From Silanimonas lenta DSM 16282 (GTDB lineage Bacteria; Pseudomonadota; Gammaproteobacteria; Xanthomonadales; Xanthomonadaceae): 64,000 nt of DNA. Positions within the stretch are counted from its first letter, which is position 1. Every line of letters starts with the position of its first letter. Both the position numbers and the translations under genes were made by a program. The DNA lies in assembly GCF_000429065.1 (NCBI RefSeq), contig NZ_AUBD01000009.1:96232-160231 (forward strand), written 5' to 3'. Positions 21,983-33,063 of this stretch are shown piece after piece. Under the pieces are notes generated by a model that was not told where the DNA came from, made no database searches, and worked only from the letters and a program-made list of their open reading frames with translations.

Positions 21983-21991
21983 ATTCTAGCA
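21983..21991 (-). promoter_or_regulatory. Putative extended -10 promoter of purL
   Basis: On the minus strand TGCTAGAAT (TGn plus a TATAAT-like box) ends about 31 nt before the purL ATG. No good -35 is seen, as expected for an extended -10 promoter. Predicted start point near 21976, giving a leader of about 25 nt. Confidence 0.45.
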
Positions 21992-22051
21992 AAGCACCCC
22001 TGCCCGGCCGCGGCCGGCGCTGCGACCGGGCAGCGCCGGGATCGGCGTCAA

Positions 22052-22858
22052 TCAGCGCTGCGCCGCCTGGGCCTGCCGCCGGGCGTCCTGCTCCAGGGCC
22101 TGCAGCAGGCGCTGCGGCTCGAGATAGCCGCCGATCTGGGCGCCGCTCGGGGCGAACACCGCCGGAGTGGCATTGACCCCGACCTCGCGGCCCAGCGCGT
22201 ACTCCTCGGCCACCGGGCTCCGGCAGCCGGCGGGCGGGGCCGGCAGGGTCTTGCCGCCCTTGGCCTCGGTCATGGCCTGGCGCGGGTCCTTCGAGCACCA
22301 CACCGCCTCGGCCTGCTGCCAGGGCGCCGAGCCCTGGCCGGCGCGCGGGAAGAACAGGTACTCCACGGCGATGCCGAGCGCGTTGTACTCGGCCATGTGC
22401 TGGTGGAACATCCGGCAGTAGCCGCAGTCGATGTCGGTGAACACCGTCACCGTGTACTTCGGCTCGCGCGGGGCGAAGACGATGCGCTTCCCGGCAGGGA
22501 TGCGCTTCAGCTCCTGCACCCGCACCTCGTCCATGGCCGACTCGGTGAGATTGCGGCGGCCGGCAAGATCGATCAGCGCGCCGTCGATGGCATAGCGGCC
22601 ATCGTCGCTCACATAGAGCACGCGGCCGGCGATCACCACCTCCTGGAAGCCGACGAAGGGCGCCGGGCGCAGGCGACGGATCTCGTTGCCCGGCAGGACG
22701 CCGGCCAGGGCCGCGCGCACCGCCTCCTCGCCCGGGCGGGCCGGAGCGCCGGGAGCAGCCGGCGCCGTGGCGGCAGGCGTGCCGGCGTTCCCGGCCGGCT
22801 GCGCGCAGGCGGCAAGGCTCAGGCCGAGGGAGAGGGCGAGGACGAGAGAACGGAGCAT
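22052..22858 (-). CDS. dsbC: Thiol:disulfide interchange protein DsbC
   Basis: A 268-residue disulfide isomerase that repairs wrong disulfides in exported proteins. The N-terminal dimerisation domain (about 45-120) precedes a thioredoxin fold with the active site CGYC at 145-148 and the cis-Pro loop NATPAVF near 232. The signal sequence ends in LAAC (Cys18), so it may be a membrane-tethered lipoprotein rather than a free periplasmic protein as in E. coli; the Ala/Pro/Gly-rich stretch after it would act as a tether. It follows xerD, the same order as in E. coli. Confidence 0.93.
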   Translation of the reverse strand: MLRSLVLALSLGLSLAACAQPAGNAGTPAATAPAAPGAPARPGEEAVRAALAGVLPGNEIRRLRPAPFVGFQEVVIAGRVLYVSDDGRYAIDGALIDLAGRRNLTESAMDEVRVQELKRIPAGKRIVFAPREPKYTVTVFTDIDCGYCRMFHQHMAEYNALGIAVEYLFFPRAGQGSAPWQQAEAVWCSKDPRQAMTEAKGGKTLPAPPAGCRSPVAEEYALGREVGVNATPAVFAPSGAQIGGYLEPQRLLQALEQDARRQAQAAQR

Positions 22859-22914
22859 GCGGGTTCCAGCATCGGGCGGCGCCGGAGCGCCTGGGCGCGC
22901 TATTGAAGCACAGG

Positions 22915-23913
22915 CTAGCCGCGGGGATGGTGCGCGGCATGCAGGCGCTTCAGGCCCTCGCGCGCCACATGGGTGTAGATCTGGGTGGTGGACAGGCTGC
23001 TGTGGCCGAGCAGCATCTGCACCACGCGCAGGTCGGCGCCGTGGTTGAGGAGATGGGTGGCGAAGCTGTGGCGCAGGCGGTGCGGCGCCACCCGGGCAGG
23101 GTCGAGGCCGGCCACCGCCGCCAGGGCCTTGAGCCGCGCCCAGAAGCCCCGGCGGTCGTAGGGCTCGCCGTCCGCCGCAAGGAACAGGGCGGGCAGGCTG
23201 CGCCCCCTGGCCAGCACCGGCCGCGCCTCGGCCAGGTAGCGCGAGAGCCAGTGCTGGGCCTCGTCGCCGATCGGCACCAGCCGCTCCTTGCCGCCCTTGC
23301 CGCGCACCCTGAGCACGCCCTGCCGCAGGTTCAGGGCCAGCGTGGGCAGGCCTACCAGCTCGGAGACGCGCAGGCCGGTGGCGTAGAGCAGCTCGAGCAT
23401 GGCCCGCTCGCCCAGGCCCGCCGGGCTGCCGGTGTCGGGGGCCCGCAGCAGGGCCTCGACCTCGCTCTCGGCCAGCACCTTCGGCAGGCCGCGTGGCAGG
23501 CCGGGGCGCTCGAGCAGGGTACTGGGATCATCGGCACGCAGGCCCTGGCGCCGGGCATCGGCATAGAAGGCGCGCAGGGCTGCCAGCAGGCGCGCCGTGC
23601 TGCGCGGCGAATAGCCCTGGGCGGCACGCAGGGCGAGCAGTTCGTAGAGCGGCGCGCGGTCCACGGCCAGCAGCCCGGGGCCGCCCCGCGCCGCCAGCCA
23701 GCGGGCCGCCAGCACCAGATCGCTGCGGTAGGCGGCCAGCGTGGCCCGGGCGCAGCCGGTCTCGGCCCAGAGCCGGCCGAGGAAGGCCTCGATGGCGGCG
23801 CGCTCGGCGGCCGGAGCCTCGGGCCAGGCCGCGGCAAGGCGGCGGCGCTCGGCAGGGCTCCGGGCGGCGGAGGCGGAACGGACGGCTTCGGGACGGGCGG
23901 GTTCGGGGCGCAT
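22915..23913 (-). CDS. xerD: Site-specific tyrosine recombinase XerD
   Basis: A 332-residue recombinase that with XerC resolves chromosome dimers at dif. The catalytic set is complete: Arg182 (ATGLRVSEL), Lys206 in GKGGKER, His278/Arg281 (HRLRH), His304 (LLGHSSL) and nucleophile Tyr313 (TQIYTHV). The N-terminal SAM-like core-binding domain spans about 38-128. It has some 35 extra low-complexity N-terminal residues compared with E. coli XerD (298 aa), so a later start is possible. XerD rather than XerC is supported by the adjoining dsbC gene. Confidence 0.92.
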   Translation of the reverse strand: MRPEPARPEAVRSASAARSPAERRRLAAAWPEAPAAERAAIEAFLGRLWAETGCARATLAAYRSDLVLAARWLAARGGPGLLAVDRAPLYELLALRAAQGYSPRSTARLLAALRAFYADARRQGLRADDPSTLLERPGLPRGLPKVLAESEVEALLRAPDTGSPAGLGERAMLELLYATGLRVSELVGLPTLALNLRQGVLRVRGKGGKERLVPIGDEAQHWLSRYLAEARPVLARGRSLPALFLAADGEPYDRRGFWARLKALAAVAGLDPARVAPHRLRHSFATHLLNHGADLRVVQMLLGHSSLSTTQIYTHVAREGLKRLHAAHHPRG

Positions 23914-23951
23914 CGCAGCCGCCAGCGTAGCGGCCGGCTAAGCTGGTGGCC

Positions 23952-24476
23952 ATGTCCTCCCCTTTCCCGCACGCCGTCCCGGCGCATCTCGGCTGGCGCC
24001 TGCTGGCCCTCGTCTACGACCTCTTCCCGGCGCTGGCCGTGCTGCTGCTCTTCGGCGCGCTGGCCACCGCCCTCGCCACCGGGCTCGGCCATGCCGATCT
24101 CAGCGATCTGCCCTGGGCCGGCCCGCTCCTCGCCCTCGGCGCCTGGGCCTTCGTCGGGGCCTACTTCGTGCTGAGCTGGCGGCGTGGCGGGCAGACCCTC
24201 GGCATGCGCCCCTGGCGCCTCCGGGTGGTGGCCGCGGATGGCCGGCCGGCCACGGCCCGCGCCCTGGCCCTGCGCTATGCCGCCGCCACCCTGCCCGCCC
24301 TGCTGCTGCTCGAGGCCGCCGGCCTGCTGCCCTGGGCCGACCGCCGGCTGCCGTTCTGGATCGCCGGCGCGGCGGCCGCGGCGGGCCTGCTCTGGTCACT
24401 GCTCGACGGCGAGCGCGCCGCCCTGCACGACCGCCTCTCCGGCACCCGCCTGGTACGCCTCGTCAGCGCCGCCTGA
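23952..24476 (+). CDS. RDD family membrane protein
   Basis: A 174-residue membrane protein with about four hydrophobic segments and the RDD family layout: an early Arg in the first helix (GWRLLALVYDLFPALA) with Asp in the same helix, a GQTLGMRPWRLRV loop between helices, and a second RDD-like Asp in the final LLDGERAALHDRLSGTRLV segment. Family function is unknown; it is often proposed to be transport-related. A GTG two codons upstream is an alternative start. A TAAGCT box only about 7 nt before the ATG suggests a leaderless transcript. Its 3' end overlaps the lptG 3' end by 14 nt. Confidence 0.85.
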   Translation: MSSPFPHAVPAHLGWRLLALVYDLFPALAVLLLFGALATALATGLGHADLSDLPWAGPLLALGAWAFVGAYFVLSWRRGGQTLGMRPWRLRVVAADGRPATARALALRYAAATLPALLLLEAAGLLPWADRRLPFWIAGAAAAAGLLWSLLDGERAALHDRLSGTRLVRLVSAA

Positions 24477-25554
24477 GCATCGCCACGCCGAGCGCCACCA
24501 GCAGCAGCACCGGCACCAGGTAGGCGAGCAGCATCGGCAGCTGGTAGGCCTTGGCCAGGTTGGCCAGCATCGGCTGCACCAGGCGCGCCAGCAGGGCGAA
24601 CAGGATGCCGATGAACAGCCGCTTGCCAAAGCCGCCGCTGCGCAGCTGGCCGAAGGCGAAGGGCAGCGCGGCGAACACCAGGGCCAGGGTGGTGAAGGGA
24701 TAGAACCAGCGCCGCCAGTAGGTATCGAGCAGGCTGCTGGCATCGAGGCCATTGCGCCGCAGCTGGGCGATGCGCTGGCCGAGCGTGGCGGTATCGAGCT
24801 GTTCCGGGCCCTGCAGGCTGGCCTCGATGGCGCCGGGCTTGAGCGCCGTGGCCCACTGCTGGGTATCGAAGGTCTCGATCGTGGCGCTGCGGGGACCGAA
24901 GGTGGTGCGCTTCACCCGGCGCAGGGTCCAGCCCACGTCCTCGGCGTAGTCGGCCTCCTCGGCCTGCTGGATCCATTCGAGCCGCCCCTGGGCATCGAAG
25001 GCATAGACCCTCACCTGCTCGAACACCAGCCGGGGCCGGCCCCCGCCCTCGCGGCGCTGGCCGCCGCGGGCATGGAACACCTCGTCGCCCTCGCGGGCCC
25101 AGATGTTGGCCCCGGCCAGGCTCACTTCGGAGCGCGTGGCCTTGAGCTTCAGGGCCTGGGCCCGCTGCTCGCCCACCGGGTTGATCCACTCCCCCGCCAC
25201 CAGCAAAGGCAGCAGCAGCAGGGCCACCGTGCCCAGGGTGGTGGCGACGATGCGCCAGGGCGAGAGCCCGGCGGCGCGCAGGGCGACCAGCTCGGAACGC
25301 GCCGCATGCCCGCCGATGGCCAGCACGCTGCCCACCACCGCCGCCATCGGGAAGTTCTCGTAGGCCCGGCGCGGGGTCTGCAGCACCAGGGCCAGCAGGG
25401 CATGGCCAAGGCCGTAGTCGCCCTGCCCCAGGCGGTCGATCTCGCCGAGCAGGCTGCCCACCGTGGCCAGGCCCACGAACACCAGCCAGGCCGCGCAGAC
25501 CGCCTTCAGCACCGACAGGCCGAGATAGCGCTGGTGCACGGCCAGCCCGTTCAT
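24463..25554 (-). CDS. lptG: LPS export permease LptG
   Basis: A 363-residue YjgP/YjgQ family permease, one half of the LptB2FG extractor that pulls LPS from the outer leaflet of the inner membrane into the LptC/A bridge. Six membrane segments flank a large periplasmic beta-jellyroll region (about 130-270). LptG rather than LptF is assigned from its position second in the pair and from the [20 protein letters not shown] wording before the second membrane block. ATGA overlap with lptF. No lptB lies nearby, as usual. Confidence 0.93.
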   Translation of the reverse strand: MNGLAVHQRYLGLSVLKAVCAAWLVFVGLATVGSLLGEIDRLGQGDYGLGHALLALVLQTPRRAYENFPMAAVVGSVLAIGGHAARSELVALRAAGLSPWRIVATTLGTVALLLLPLLVAGEWINPVGEQRAQALKLKATRSEVSLAGANIWAREGDEVFHARGGQRREGGGRPRLVFEQVRVYAFDAQGRLEWIQQAEEADYAEDVGWTLRRVKRTTFGPRSATIETFDTQQWATALKPGAIEASLQGPEQLDTATLGQRIAQLRRNGLDASSLLDTYWRRWFYPFTTLALVFAALPFAFGQLRSGGFGKRLFIGILFALLARLVQPMLANLAKAYQLPMLLAYLVPVLLLVALGVAMLRRR

Positions 25555-26636
25555 GCCACCGCCTCCCCGGCGCGCCGGCGCGCCGGCCTGCCCTCGCGCC
25601 ACAGCAGCCAGGCGGCGAGCAGGAACAGCGGCAGGTGCAGCCACCACAGGCCGGCCGCCAGCGGCACCTGGCCGCTGCCGAGCCAGGCCTTGCCGAGCAG
25701 CAGCAGATTGGTGCCGAAGGCATAGGCCAGCACCGCCACGATCATCCGCCCGTGCCGCGACTGCCGCGGCGGACTGCGCGAGAGCGGCAGGGCGAGCAAC
25801 ACCAGGGCCAGGGTGAACAGCGGCACGCCGAGGCGGTAGTGGAACTCGGCGCGGGCCCGCGGCGTGGCCGTGGCCGAGAGCAGCTCCGGCGTGGGTCGCC
25901 CGGCCAGCGGATTGCGGTTGCTGCTCTCCGGGTCGGGCAGGCGCAGCTCGTTCAGCTCGAAGCGCTGCAGGCGGAAGTCGCGCTGTCCGGGCTGCCCTTC
26001 GGCGCGGAAGCCGTCGTGCAGGCGCAGGAAGCGGCCGCCGGCATCGAGGAACAGCTCGCCTTCCACCGCCGTGACCACGTCCACCCGCTCGCCGCGCTGC
26101 ATCTGCACGAACAGCCGCGAGAAGCGCCGGCCATCGGGCGAGAGCTCGCCGACGAACACCACCCCGCGGCCGCCGGGCAGCTCGACGAAGCGCCCGGCAT
26201 CCAGCCCGGCCACGAGGAAGCTGCGGTTGGCCTCGTCCACCGCCTCGCGGGCGGTACGCTCGGCGAGCGGCGCCAGCCACAGCGAGCAGGCCCCGACCAG
26301 GGCCACGACCGGCAGGGCCACCGAGAGCAGGGGCGCCAGAAGCTGGCGCGGGCCGACGCCCAGCGCCGCCAGCACCGCCATCTCGCTGTCGCGGTAGAGC
26401 CGCGAGAGCCCCATCAGAAGGCCGATGAACAGCCCGAGCGGCAGTACCAGCGGCAGGTAGCCCACGATGCGCAGGCCGAGCTGCGAGAACAGCAGCGGCG
26501 CTGGCACCCGGCCGCGGGCGATCTCGGAGACGAGATCGGCGAACACGCCGCCCAGGCCCACCAGCAGCAGCACCACGACCGCCGCCGCCGTGCTGGCGGC
26601 CAACTGGCGGACGAGATAGCGCTGCAGGGTGGTCAA
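25551..26636 (-). CDS. lptF: LPS export permease LptF
   Basis: A 361-residue partner of LptG with the same six-helix plus periplasmic jellyroll layout. The N-terminal [17 protein letters not shown] and the coupling-helix region [17 protein letters not shown] are typical of LptF. The start codon is TTG, since no ATG or GTG lies in frame before the conserved N-terminus, and an AGAGG sits about 7 nt upstream of it. The gene is divergent from pepA, as in E. coli (pepA-lptF), sharing a 144-bp intergenic region. Confidence 0.93.
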   Translation of the reverse strand: MTTLQRYLVRQLAASTAAAVVVLLLVGLGGVFADLVSEIARGRVPAPLLFSQLGLRIVGYLPLVLPLGLFIGLLMGLSRLYRDSEMAVLAALGVGPRQLLAPLLSVALPVVALVGACSLWLAPLAERTAREAVDEANRSFLVAGLDAGRFVELPGGRGVVFVGELSPDGRRFSRLFVQMQRGERVDVVTAVEGELFLDAGGRFLRLHDGFRAEGQPGQRDFRLQRFELNELRLPDPESSNRNPLAGRPTPELLSATATPRARAEFHYRLGVPLFTLALVLLALPLSRSPPRQSRHGRMIVAVLAYAFGTNLLLLGKAWLGSGQVPLAAGLWWLHLPLFLLAAWLLWREGRPARRRAGEAVA

Positions 26637-26780
26637 GACGGGCCTCTTCCGGGAGCGTTCACGAGGGGATCGACTACACTTGCGGCCCCCTTCCGGGCGC
26701 CGCCGTCGGCACGACGGCGCCGACCCGGCCCTCCACGAAGGCGCCGGTCACAGAGCGCCGCATTCTACGGAAACCCGCCG
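26637..26780. promoter_or_regulatory. Shared lptF/pepA divergent promoter region
   Basis: Reading toward pepA, TACACT at 26675-26680 is a plausible -10 box without a clear -35. A GC hairpin (arms around GGCGCC/CGAC near 26696-26724) would lie in the pepA leader. Nothing comparably convincing is seen toward lptF. Confidence 0.35.
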
Positions 26781-28253
<1,473 letters not shown>

Positions 28254-28260
28254 GGCCCTG

Positions 28261-28279
28261 CCCCGCGCCCGCCGCGGGG
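28261..28279 (+). other. GC hairpin between pepA and holC
   Basis: A perfect 7-bp stem (CCCCGCG / CGCGGGG) with a 5-nt loop lies between the pepA stop and the holC start. No U-run follows, so it is more likely an mRNA processing or stability element than a terminator. Confidence 0.4.
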
Positions 28280-28287
28280 CCATCGCC

Positions 28288-28716
28288 ATGCGCGCCCGCG
28301 CCGATTTCTACCTCATCGACAAGCCGCGCTTCCGCGAGCAGCCGCTGCTGCTCGTCTGCGAGCTCGTCAAGCGCTGCCATGCCACCGGCAAGCCCACCCT
28401 GGTGCTCTGCGCCTCGCAGGCCGAGGCCGAGGAACTCGACGACCTGCTCTGGGCCTTCGAGGAAGACAGCTTCATCGAGCACCAGATCGCCGGGCTCGAG
28501 GAGGACGAGGCGGACGTGCCGGTGCTGATCGCACCACCCGGCATCGACGTGCCGCTGCGGCCCTTCGTGCTCAACCTGCGCGCCGAGGCGGTGCCTGCGG
28601 GCTTCGAGCGGGTGCTGGAAGTGGTGCCGGCCGACCCGGCGGCCCGCGGCCCGCTGCGCGAACGCTGGCGCCAGTACCAGGCCCTGGGCCTGGAACTGCA
28701 CAAGCACGACATGTGA
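28288..28716 (+). CDS. holC: DNA polymerase III chi subunit
   Basis: A 142-residue HolC, which links the clamp-loader psi subunit to single-stranded DNA-binding protein at the replication fork. The family-typical N-terminus (ADFYLIDKP), the HATGKPTLVLCASQAEAEELDDLLW helix region and the W-F-E/D surface are present. It sits directly downstream of pepA. The valS gene that often follows holC is not here; pepP lies on the other strand instead. Confidence 0.93.
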   Translation: MRARADFYLIDKPRFREQPLLLVCELVKRCHATGKPTLVLCASQAEAEELDDLLWAFEEDSFIEHQIAGLEEDEADVPVLIAPPGIDVPLRPFVLNLRAEAVPAGFERVLEVVPADPAARGPLRERWRQYQALGLELHKHDM

Positions 28717-28728
28717 GGGCGGCGGCGC

Positions 28729-30057
28729 TCAGGCCGCCATCCAGTCCTCGATGGCCTCGACCTGCTTCGGCACGGCCGCGGTCAGGATCTCCGGCGCGCC
28801 TGCGGTCACCAGCACCTCGTCCTCGATGCGGATGCCGATGCCGCGCCACTTCGCCGGCACATCGGCATCCGGAGCGATGTACAGGCCGGGCTCGACGGTG
28901 AACACCATGCCCGGCTCCAGCAGCCGCGATTCGCCGGCCACCTTGTAGTCGCCCACGTCATGCACGTCGAGGCCGATCCAGTGGCCGGTCTTGTGCATGT
29001 AGAAGGCCTTGTAGGCCTCGTCCTCCAGGGCTTTTTTCAGGCTGCCCCTGAGCAGGCCCAGCGAGAGCAGGCCCTCGGTGAGCACCCGCACCGCCGCCCG
29101 GTGCCCGGCCTCGTAGGGCCGGCCGGGCCGGGCCTCGGCGATCGCCGCCGCCTGTGCCGCCAGGACCAGCTCGTAGAGCGCGCGCTGTTCCTTCGAGTAG
29201 CGCCCGCCCACCGGCCAGGTGCGGGTGATGTCGCTGGCATAGCCACGGAACTCGGCCCCGGCATCGCAGAGCAGCAGCTCGCCCTCGCGCAGCGGCGCGC
29301 TGTTCGCCACGTAGTGCAGCACGCAGGCATTGGCGCCGGCGCCGACGATGGGGTTGTAGGCCGGCACGCAGTCATGGCGGCGCCAGGTGGCCCAGAGCGC
29401 GGCCTCCACCTCGTACTCGTGGCCGCCCGGGCGGGTGGCGCGCATCGCCGCCTTCTGCGCCTCGGCCGCCACCTGGGCGGCATGGCGCATCTGCTTCAGT
29501 TCGGCCGGCGACTTGAACAGGCGCAGCTCGTGCAGCAGGTGGCCGAGCTCGAGGAACTCGTGCGGCGGCTCGGCGCCCTGCCGCACCCGGGCCCGCACCC
29601 GGTTCACCCAGCCGATCAGCTTGAGGTCGAAATCGGTGTCGCGGCCGAAGTGGTAGTAGACGCGCGAGCGCCCTTCCAGCAGGCCGGGCAGGATCTCGTC
29701 GATGTCATCGATCGGGTAGGCGTCGTCGATGCCGTACTCGGCCACCGCCCCCTCCGGCCCGGCGCGCGGGCCGTCCCAGCGCTCGCGCTCGGGATGGCGT
29801 TCGCGGCAGAACAGCAGGGCCTCGCCATGGGCGCGGCCGGGCACCAGCACCAGCACTGCCTCCGGCTCGGGAAAGCCGGTGAGGTACCAGAAGTCCGAAT
29901 CCTGCCGGTAGGGGTGGTGGGTGTCGTGGCTGCGGATGCGCTCCGGCGCCGCCGGCAGGATCAGGATCGCGTCTTCCTGCGCCAGCCGCAGCAGGGCGCG
30001 GCGGCGGCGCTGGTACTCGGCGCGGGTGATCGGCGGCGGCGGCTTTGGCAGGCTCAT
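28729..30057 (-). CDS. pepP: Xaa-Pro aminopeptidase PepP
   Basis: A 442-residue M24B metallopeptidase that removes an N-terminal residue preceding proline. The N-terminal creatinase-like domain precedes a pita-bread catalytic domain. The five dimanganese ligands are recognisable: two Asp in LLCDAGAEFRGYASDITRTW, His in the HDVG segment, Glu in TVEPGLY and Glu in IRIEDEVLV. The SHDTHHPYRQDSDFWYLTGFPEPEAV region is typical of PepP rather than of methionine aminopeptidase. Its start shares one base with the stop of the UPF0149 gene upstream, a conserved pairing. Confidence 0.96.
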   Translation of the reverse strand: MSLPKPPPPITRAEYQRRRRALLRLAQEDAILILPAAPERIRSHDTHHPYRQDSDFWYLTGFPEPEAVLVLVPGRAHGEALLFCRERHPERERWDGPRAGPEGAVAEYGIDDAYPIDDIDEILPGLLEGRSRVYYHFGRDTDFDLKLIGWVNRVRARVRQGAEPPHEFLELGHLLHELRLFKSPAELKQMRHAAQVAAEAQKAAMRATRPGGHEYEVEAALWATWRRHDCVPAYNPIVGAGANACVLHYVANSAPLREGELLLCDAGAEFRGYASDITRTWPVGGRYSKEQRALYELVLAAQAAAIAEARPGRPYEAGHRAAVRVLTEGLLSLGLLRGSLKKALEDEAYKAFYMHKTGHWIGLDVHDVGDYKVAGESRLLEPGMVFTVEPGLYIAPDADVPAKWRGIGIRIEDEVLVTAGAPEILTAAVPKQVEAIEDWMAA

Positions 30058-30593
30058 CAGTGCAGGCGCTGGCGCTGGCGGGCGGCGAGGCAGTCGCCGT
30101 GGATGAGCAGGGCCGCCACGCGGACGAACTCCTCGATCTCGACCAGGGCTTCCTCGTCGGATTCCGGATCCTCGTAGCTCACCTGGGATTCGGCGATCTT
30201 CGCCACGTCGCCCAGGGCCTCACGGGCCTCCTCGCCGAGCAGGGGCTCGAGCCCCGCCAGGCCGACGCCGCCGAGGAAGCCCCGGCACCAGGCCACCAGG
30301 GCCTCGCCGCGCTCGCTCACCGGCCGCTCCCCGTCGGGCAGCAGGAGCTGCAGGCCGAAATCGGTGCCGGCGAGCTGGGCCACCGTGACCGCCTCCAGCC
30401 GCGCCAGGGCCGAGGCCGGCGGCGGCGGCGGCACGCCCTCGTCGCCCATGGCCTCGGCCAGCCAGTTGGCCGGCCCCGCCCCACCGCAGCGCAGGGCGCA
30501 GAGCGAGCCGTGGAGCTCGGCGGGGTCCACCGAGAGGGCGAGAGCGGCGATCTGGGCGGCGACCGCGTCGTAGTCGGGCAGGGTCTCGGGCAC
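30057..30593 (-). CDS. UPF0149/YgfB family protein
   Basis: A 178-residue acidic, helical protein of the YecA/YgfB family. The N-terminal ELHGSLCALRCGG and the C-terminal CRGFLGGV plus SDEEALVEIEEFVRVAALLIH segments are family hallmarks. Molecular function is not established for this protein; in Pseudomonas a YgfB homologue affects gene regulation linked to beta-lactam resistance. Coupling to pepP is the conserved context. Confidence 0.9.
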   Translation of the reverse strand: MPETLPDYDAVAAQIAALALSVDPAELHGSLCALRCGGAGPANWLAEAMGDEGVPPPPPASALARLEAVTVAQLAGTDFGLQLLLPDGERPVSERGEALVAWCRGFLGGVGLAGLEPLLGEEAREALGDVAKIAESQVSYEDPESDEEALVEIEEFVRVAALLIHGDCLAARQRQRLH

Positions 30594-30621
30594 GGGAAAC
30601 AGGGCGGTGAAGATGCCCGCC

Positions 30622-30630
30622 AGTCTAGCA
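30622..30630 (-). promoter_or_regulatory. Putative extended -10 promoter of ygfB-pepP
   Basis: The minus strand reads TGCTAGACT, a TGn plus TATAAT-like box about 28 nt before the UPF0149 ATG. No -35 of quality is seen. Confidence 0.45.
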
Positions 30631-30650
30631 GCGCCACCCCGTCCGGGCCC

Positions 30651-30680
30651 TTGGTCGCCCGGCCCGACGCTGCGTACACT
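30651..30680 (+). promoter_or_regulatory. Putative promoter of the GGDEF-EAL gene
   Basis: TTGGTC at 30651-30656 and TACACT at 30675-30680 are separated by 18 nt and oriented toward the gene starting at 30719, giving a leader of about 30 nt. Confidence 0.45.
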
Positions 30681-30718
30681 GGCCCCTCACCCGGTCCAGC
30701 ACGAGGCGCACCCGCGCG

Positions 30719-33031
30719 ATGCCCGCCCCGCCGCCCGCGGCACCCCAGGCCCGGCGCCGCCGTCTCGCGGCCGCCCTGCCCTCCGCCATCGCCGCCGTGC
30801 CGGCCTGGGCCGCCGTCCCCGCCCGCAGCGCAGCCTCCGAAGCCTGGTTCCTGGTGGCCCTGCTCGCGCTCGCCCTGTTCGTCACCCTGCTCTTCTGGTC
30901 GCGGGGGCTGCGCCAGCAGCGGCGCCAGGCCGAGCAGCAGGCCATCGCCCTGCGCCGGCTGCGGCAGCAGCTCGACCTCGTACTGGCGCACTCGGGCGAT
31001 GTCTACTGGGAACTCGACCTGCCGGGCGGCGTGCTGCACCGCCAGGGCATCCAGCGGCTGGTCGGGCCCGGCGCTCCGGATGACATCGCGCTGGCACGCT
31101 GGCGCGAGGAGGCGGTGCATCCCGACGACCTCGAGCCCCTGCGCCAGCAGGTGGAACGCCACGCCAGCGGCGAGACCGAGGTCTTCGAGTCCGAGCACCG
31201 CCTGCGCTGCGAGGACGGCAGCTGGCGCTGGGTGCGGGCCCGCGGCCGGATCATCGAACGCGACGCCGCCGGCCGGCCGGTGCGGATGGCTGGCATCACC
31301 CGCGACATCCAGGCCCTGCGCAGCGCCGAGCGCGAGACCCGGGTGGCCTACGAGGTGTTCCGCAGCATGTCCGAGGCGGTGTCGGTGGTCGGCCCCGACT
31401 TCACCTTCGTGGCGGTGAACCCGGCCTTCTCGCGCATCACCGGCTACGCCGAGGAGGAAGTGCTCGGCAAGCCCGCCTCCCTGCTCGATTCCAGCCAGCA
31501 CAGCAGCGAGTACTACCAGCGGGTGCGCAGCATCGCCCTGCGCAGCGGCCACTGGAGCGGCGAGATGTGGCAGCGGCGCAAGGACGGCGGCGATTTCCTC
31601 AGCTGGATCGAGCTCTCCGAAGTCAGGGACCGCCTCGGCCAGCGCACCCATTTCGTCGCCGTGGTCGACGACATCACCCAGAAGAAGCGCGCCGAGCAGG
31701 AACTGCGCTACCTCGCCAACTACGACACCCTCACCGGCCTGCCGAACCGCACCCTGCTGGCCGAGCGCCTCTCCCGCGCCATCATCCGCGCCCGCCGGCA
31801 GGAGAGCCGGGTGGCGGTGCTGTTCATCGACCTCGACCACTTCAAGGACATCAACGATTCGCTCGGCCATGCCGCCGGCGACCGCCTGCTGAAGGCCGCC
31901 GCCGCCCGCCTGCAGGCCGCGGTGGGTCCCACCGATACCGTGGCCCGGCTGGGCGGCGACGAGTTCACCATCATCGTCGAGGATCTCGACAGCGTGGCGG
32001 CCGCCGAGCGCCTGGCCGGCGAGCTGATCGCCGCCTTCGCCGCCCCGCTGGAGGTGGACGAGCGCCACCGCGTCGGCATCACCCCCTCGGTCGGCATCAG
32101 CCTCTACCCCGACCATGCCATGGTGCCCACCGACCTGCTGAAGTTCGCCGACACCGCCATGTACCAGGCCAAGGCGCGCGGCCGGAACACCTTCGAGGTC
32201 TACGACGAGGCCATGGATGCCGAATCGCGGCGGCGCGCCACCCTGCTCGCCGCCCTGCGCCGGGCGCTGGCGCAGGAGGAGTTCCGGCTGGTGTTCCAGC
32301 CGCGCTTCAGCCTGCGCAGCGAGCGCGTCGTCGGCGTCGAGGCCCTGCTGCGCTGGCGCTCGGCGGAACTGGGCGAAGTGGGGCCGGCGCAGTTCATCCC
32401 GCTCGCCGAGGAAAGCGGCCTGATCCTCGGCATCGGCGAATGGGTGCTGCGCGAGGCCTGCCGCACCCTGCGCCAGTGGCAGGACGCCGGGCTCGGCGAG
32501 ATCGCCTGCAGCATCAACGTCTCGGTGCTGCAGCTGCTGCGCGCGCCGCTCGCCGAGCAGCTCGCCGCCATCCTCGCCGAGACCGGCATCGCCCCGGGGC
32601 GGATCGAGCTCGAACTCACCGAGAGCGTGGTGATGCAGAACGCCGAACAGGCCCGGGCCGTGCTCGACCGCCTGCGTGGCCTCGGCGTGCGCCTCGCCAT
32701 CGACGACTTCGGCACCGGCTACTCCTCGCTGGTCTACCTGAAGCGCCTGCCGATCGACACCTTGAAGATCGACAAGGAGTTCATCGGCGATCTTACTGAC
32801 GACCCCGACGACAAGGCCATCACCGCCACCGTCATCACCATGGCGCATTCGCTCGGCCTGCACGTGGTGGCCGAGGGCGTGGAGACCGAGGCCCAGCTCG
32901 CCTACCTGCGCGGCCAGGGCTGCGACGAGGTGCAGGGCTACCTGCTCTCGCCGCCGCTGGAAGCCGCCCATGCCTTCGGCTTCATCCGCGAGCGCCAGGC
33001 CGGGCGCCGCCTCGACCAGCCCGCCGCTTGA
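30719..33031 (+). CDS. Membrane-anchored PAS-PAS-GGDEF-EAL c-di-GMP protein
   Basis: A 770-residue protein with one N-terminal membrane helix (WFLVALLALALFVTLLFW), two PAS domains (about 75-205 and 215-330), a GGDEF domain with intact GGDEF at 412-416 and an EAL domain with the signature EAL at 541-543. The EAL metal and catalytic residues appear complete: NVS, ELTES, DDFGTGYSS at 662-670, KIDKEF, EGVET and QGYLLSPPL. It is therefore predicted to be able both to make and to hydrolyse c-di-GMP, or to use the GGDEF domain as a GTP sensor. The RxxD inhibitory site is missing (GPTD). The PAS domains suggest a redox or ligand signal. Confidence 0.94.
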   Translation: MPAPPPAAPQARRRRLAAALPSAIAAVPAWAAVPARSAASEAWFLVALLALALFVTLLFWSRGLRQQRRQAEQQAIALRRLRQQLDLVLAHSGDVYWELDLPGGVLHRQGIQRLVGPGAPDDIALARWREEAVHPDDLEPLRQQVERHASGETEVFESEHRLRCEDGSWRWVRARGRIIERDAAGRPVRMAGITRDIQALRSAERETRVAYEVFRSMSEAVSVVGPDFTFVAVNPAFSRITGYAEEEVLGKPASLLDSSQHSSEYYQRVRSIALRSGHWSGEMWQRRKDGGDFLSWIELSEVRDRLGQRTHFVAVVDDITQKKRAEQELRYLANYDTLTGLPNRTLLAERLSRAIIRARRQESRVAVLFIDLDHFKDINDSLGHAAGDRLLKAAAARLQAAVGPTDTVARLGGDEFTIIVEDLDSVAAAERLAGELIAAFAAPLEVDERHRVGITPSVGISLYPDHAMVPTDLLKFADTAMYQAKARGRNTFEVYDEAMDAESRRRATLLAALRRALAQEEFRLVFQPRFSLRSERVVGVEALLRWRSAELGEVGPAQFIPLAEESGLILGIGEWVLREACRTLRQWQDAGLGEIACSINVSVLQLLRAPLAEQLAAILAETGIAPGRIELELTESVVMQNAEQARAVLDRLRGLGVRLAIDDFGTGYSSLVYLKRLPIDTLKIDKEFIGDLTDDPDDKAITATVITMAHSLGLHVVAEGVETEAQLAYLRGQGCDEVQGYLLSPPLEAAHAFGFIRERQAGRRLDQPAA

Positions 33032-33063
33032 CCCCTTCCGGGACCGCCTCGACACTTGCCCGC

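Noticed and set aside
28261..28279. Intrinsic terminator between pepA and holC
   Set aside because: The 7-bp stem has no U-run and lies between two co-directional genes usually co-transcribed.
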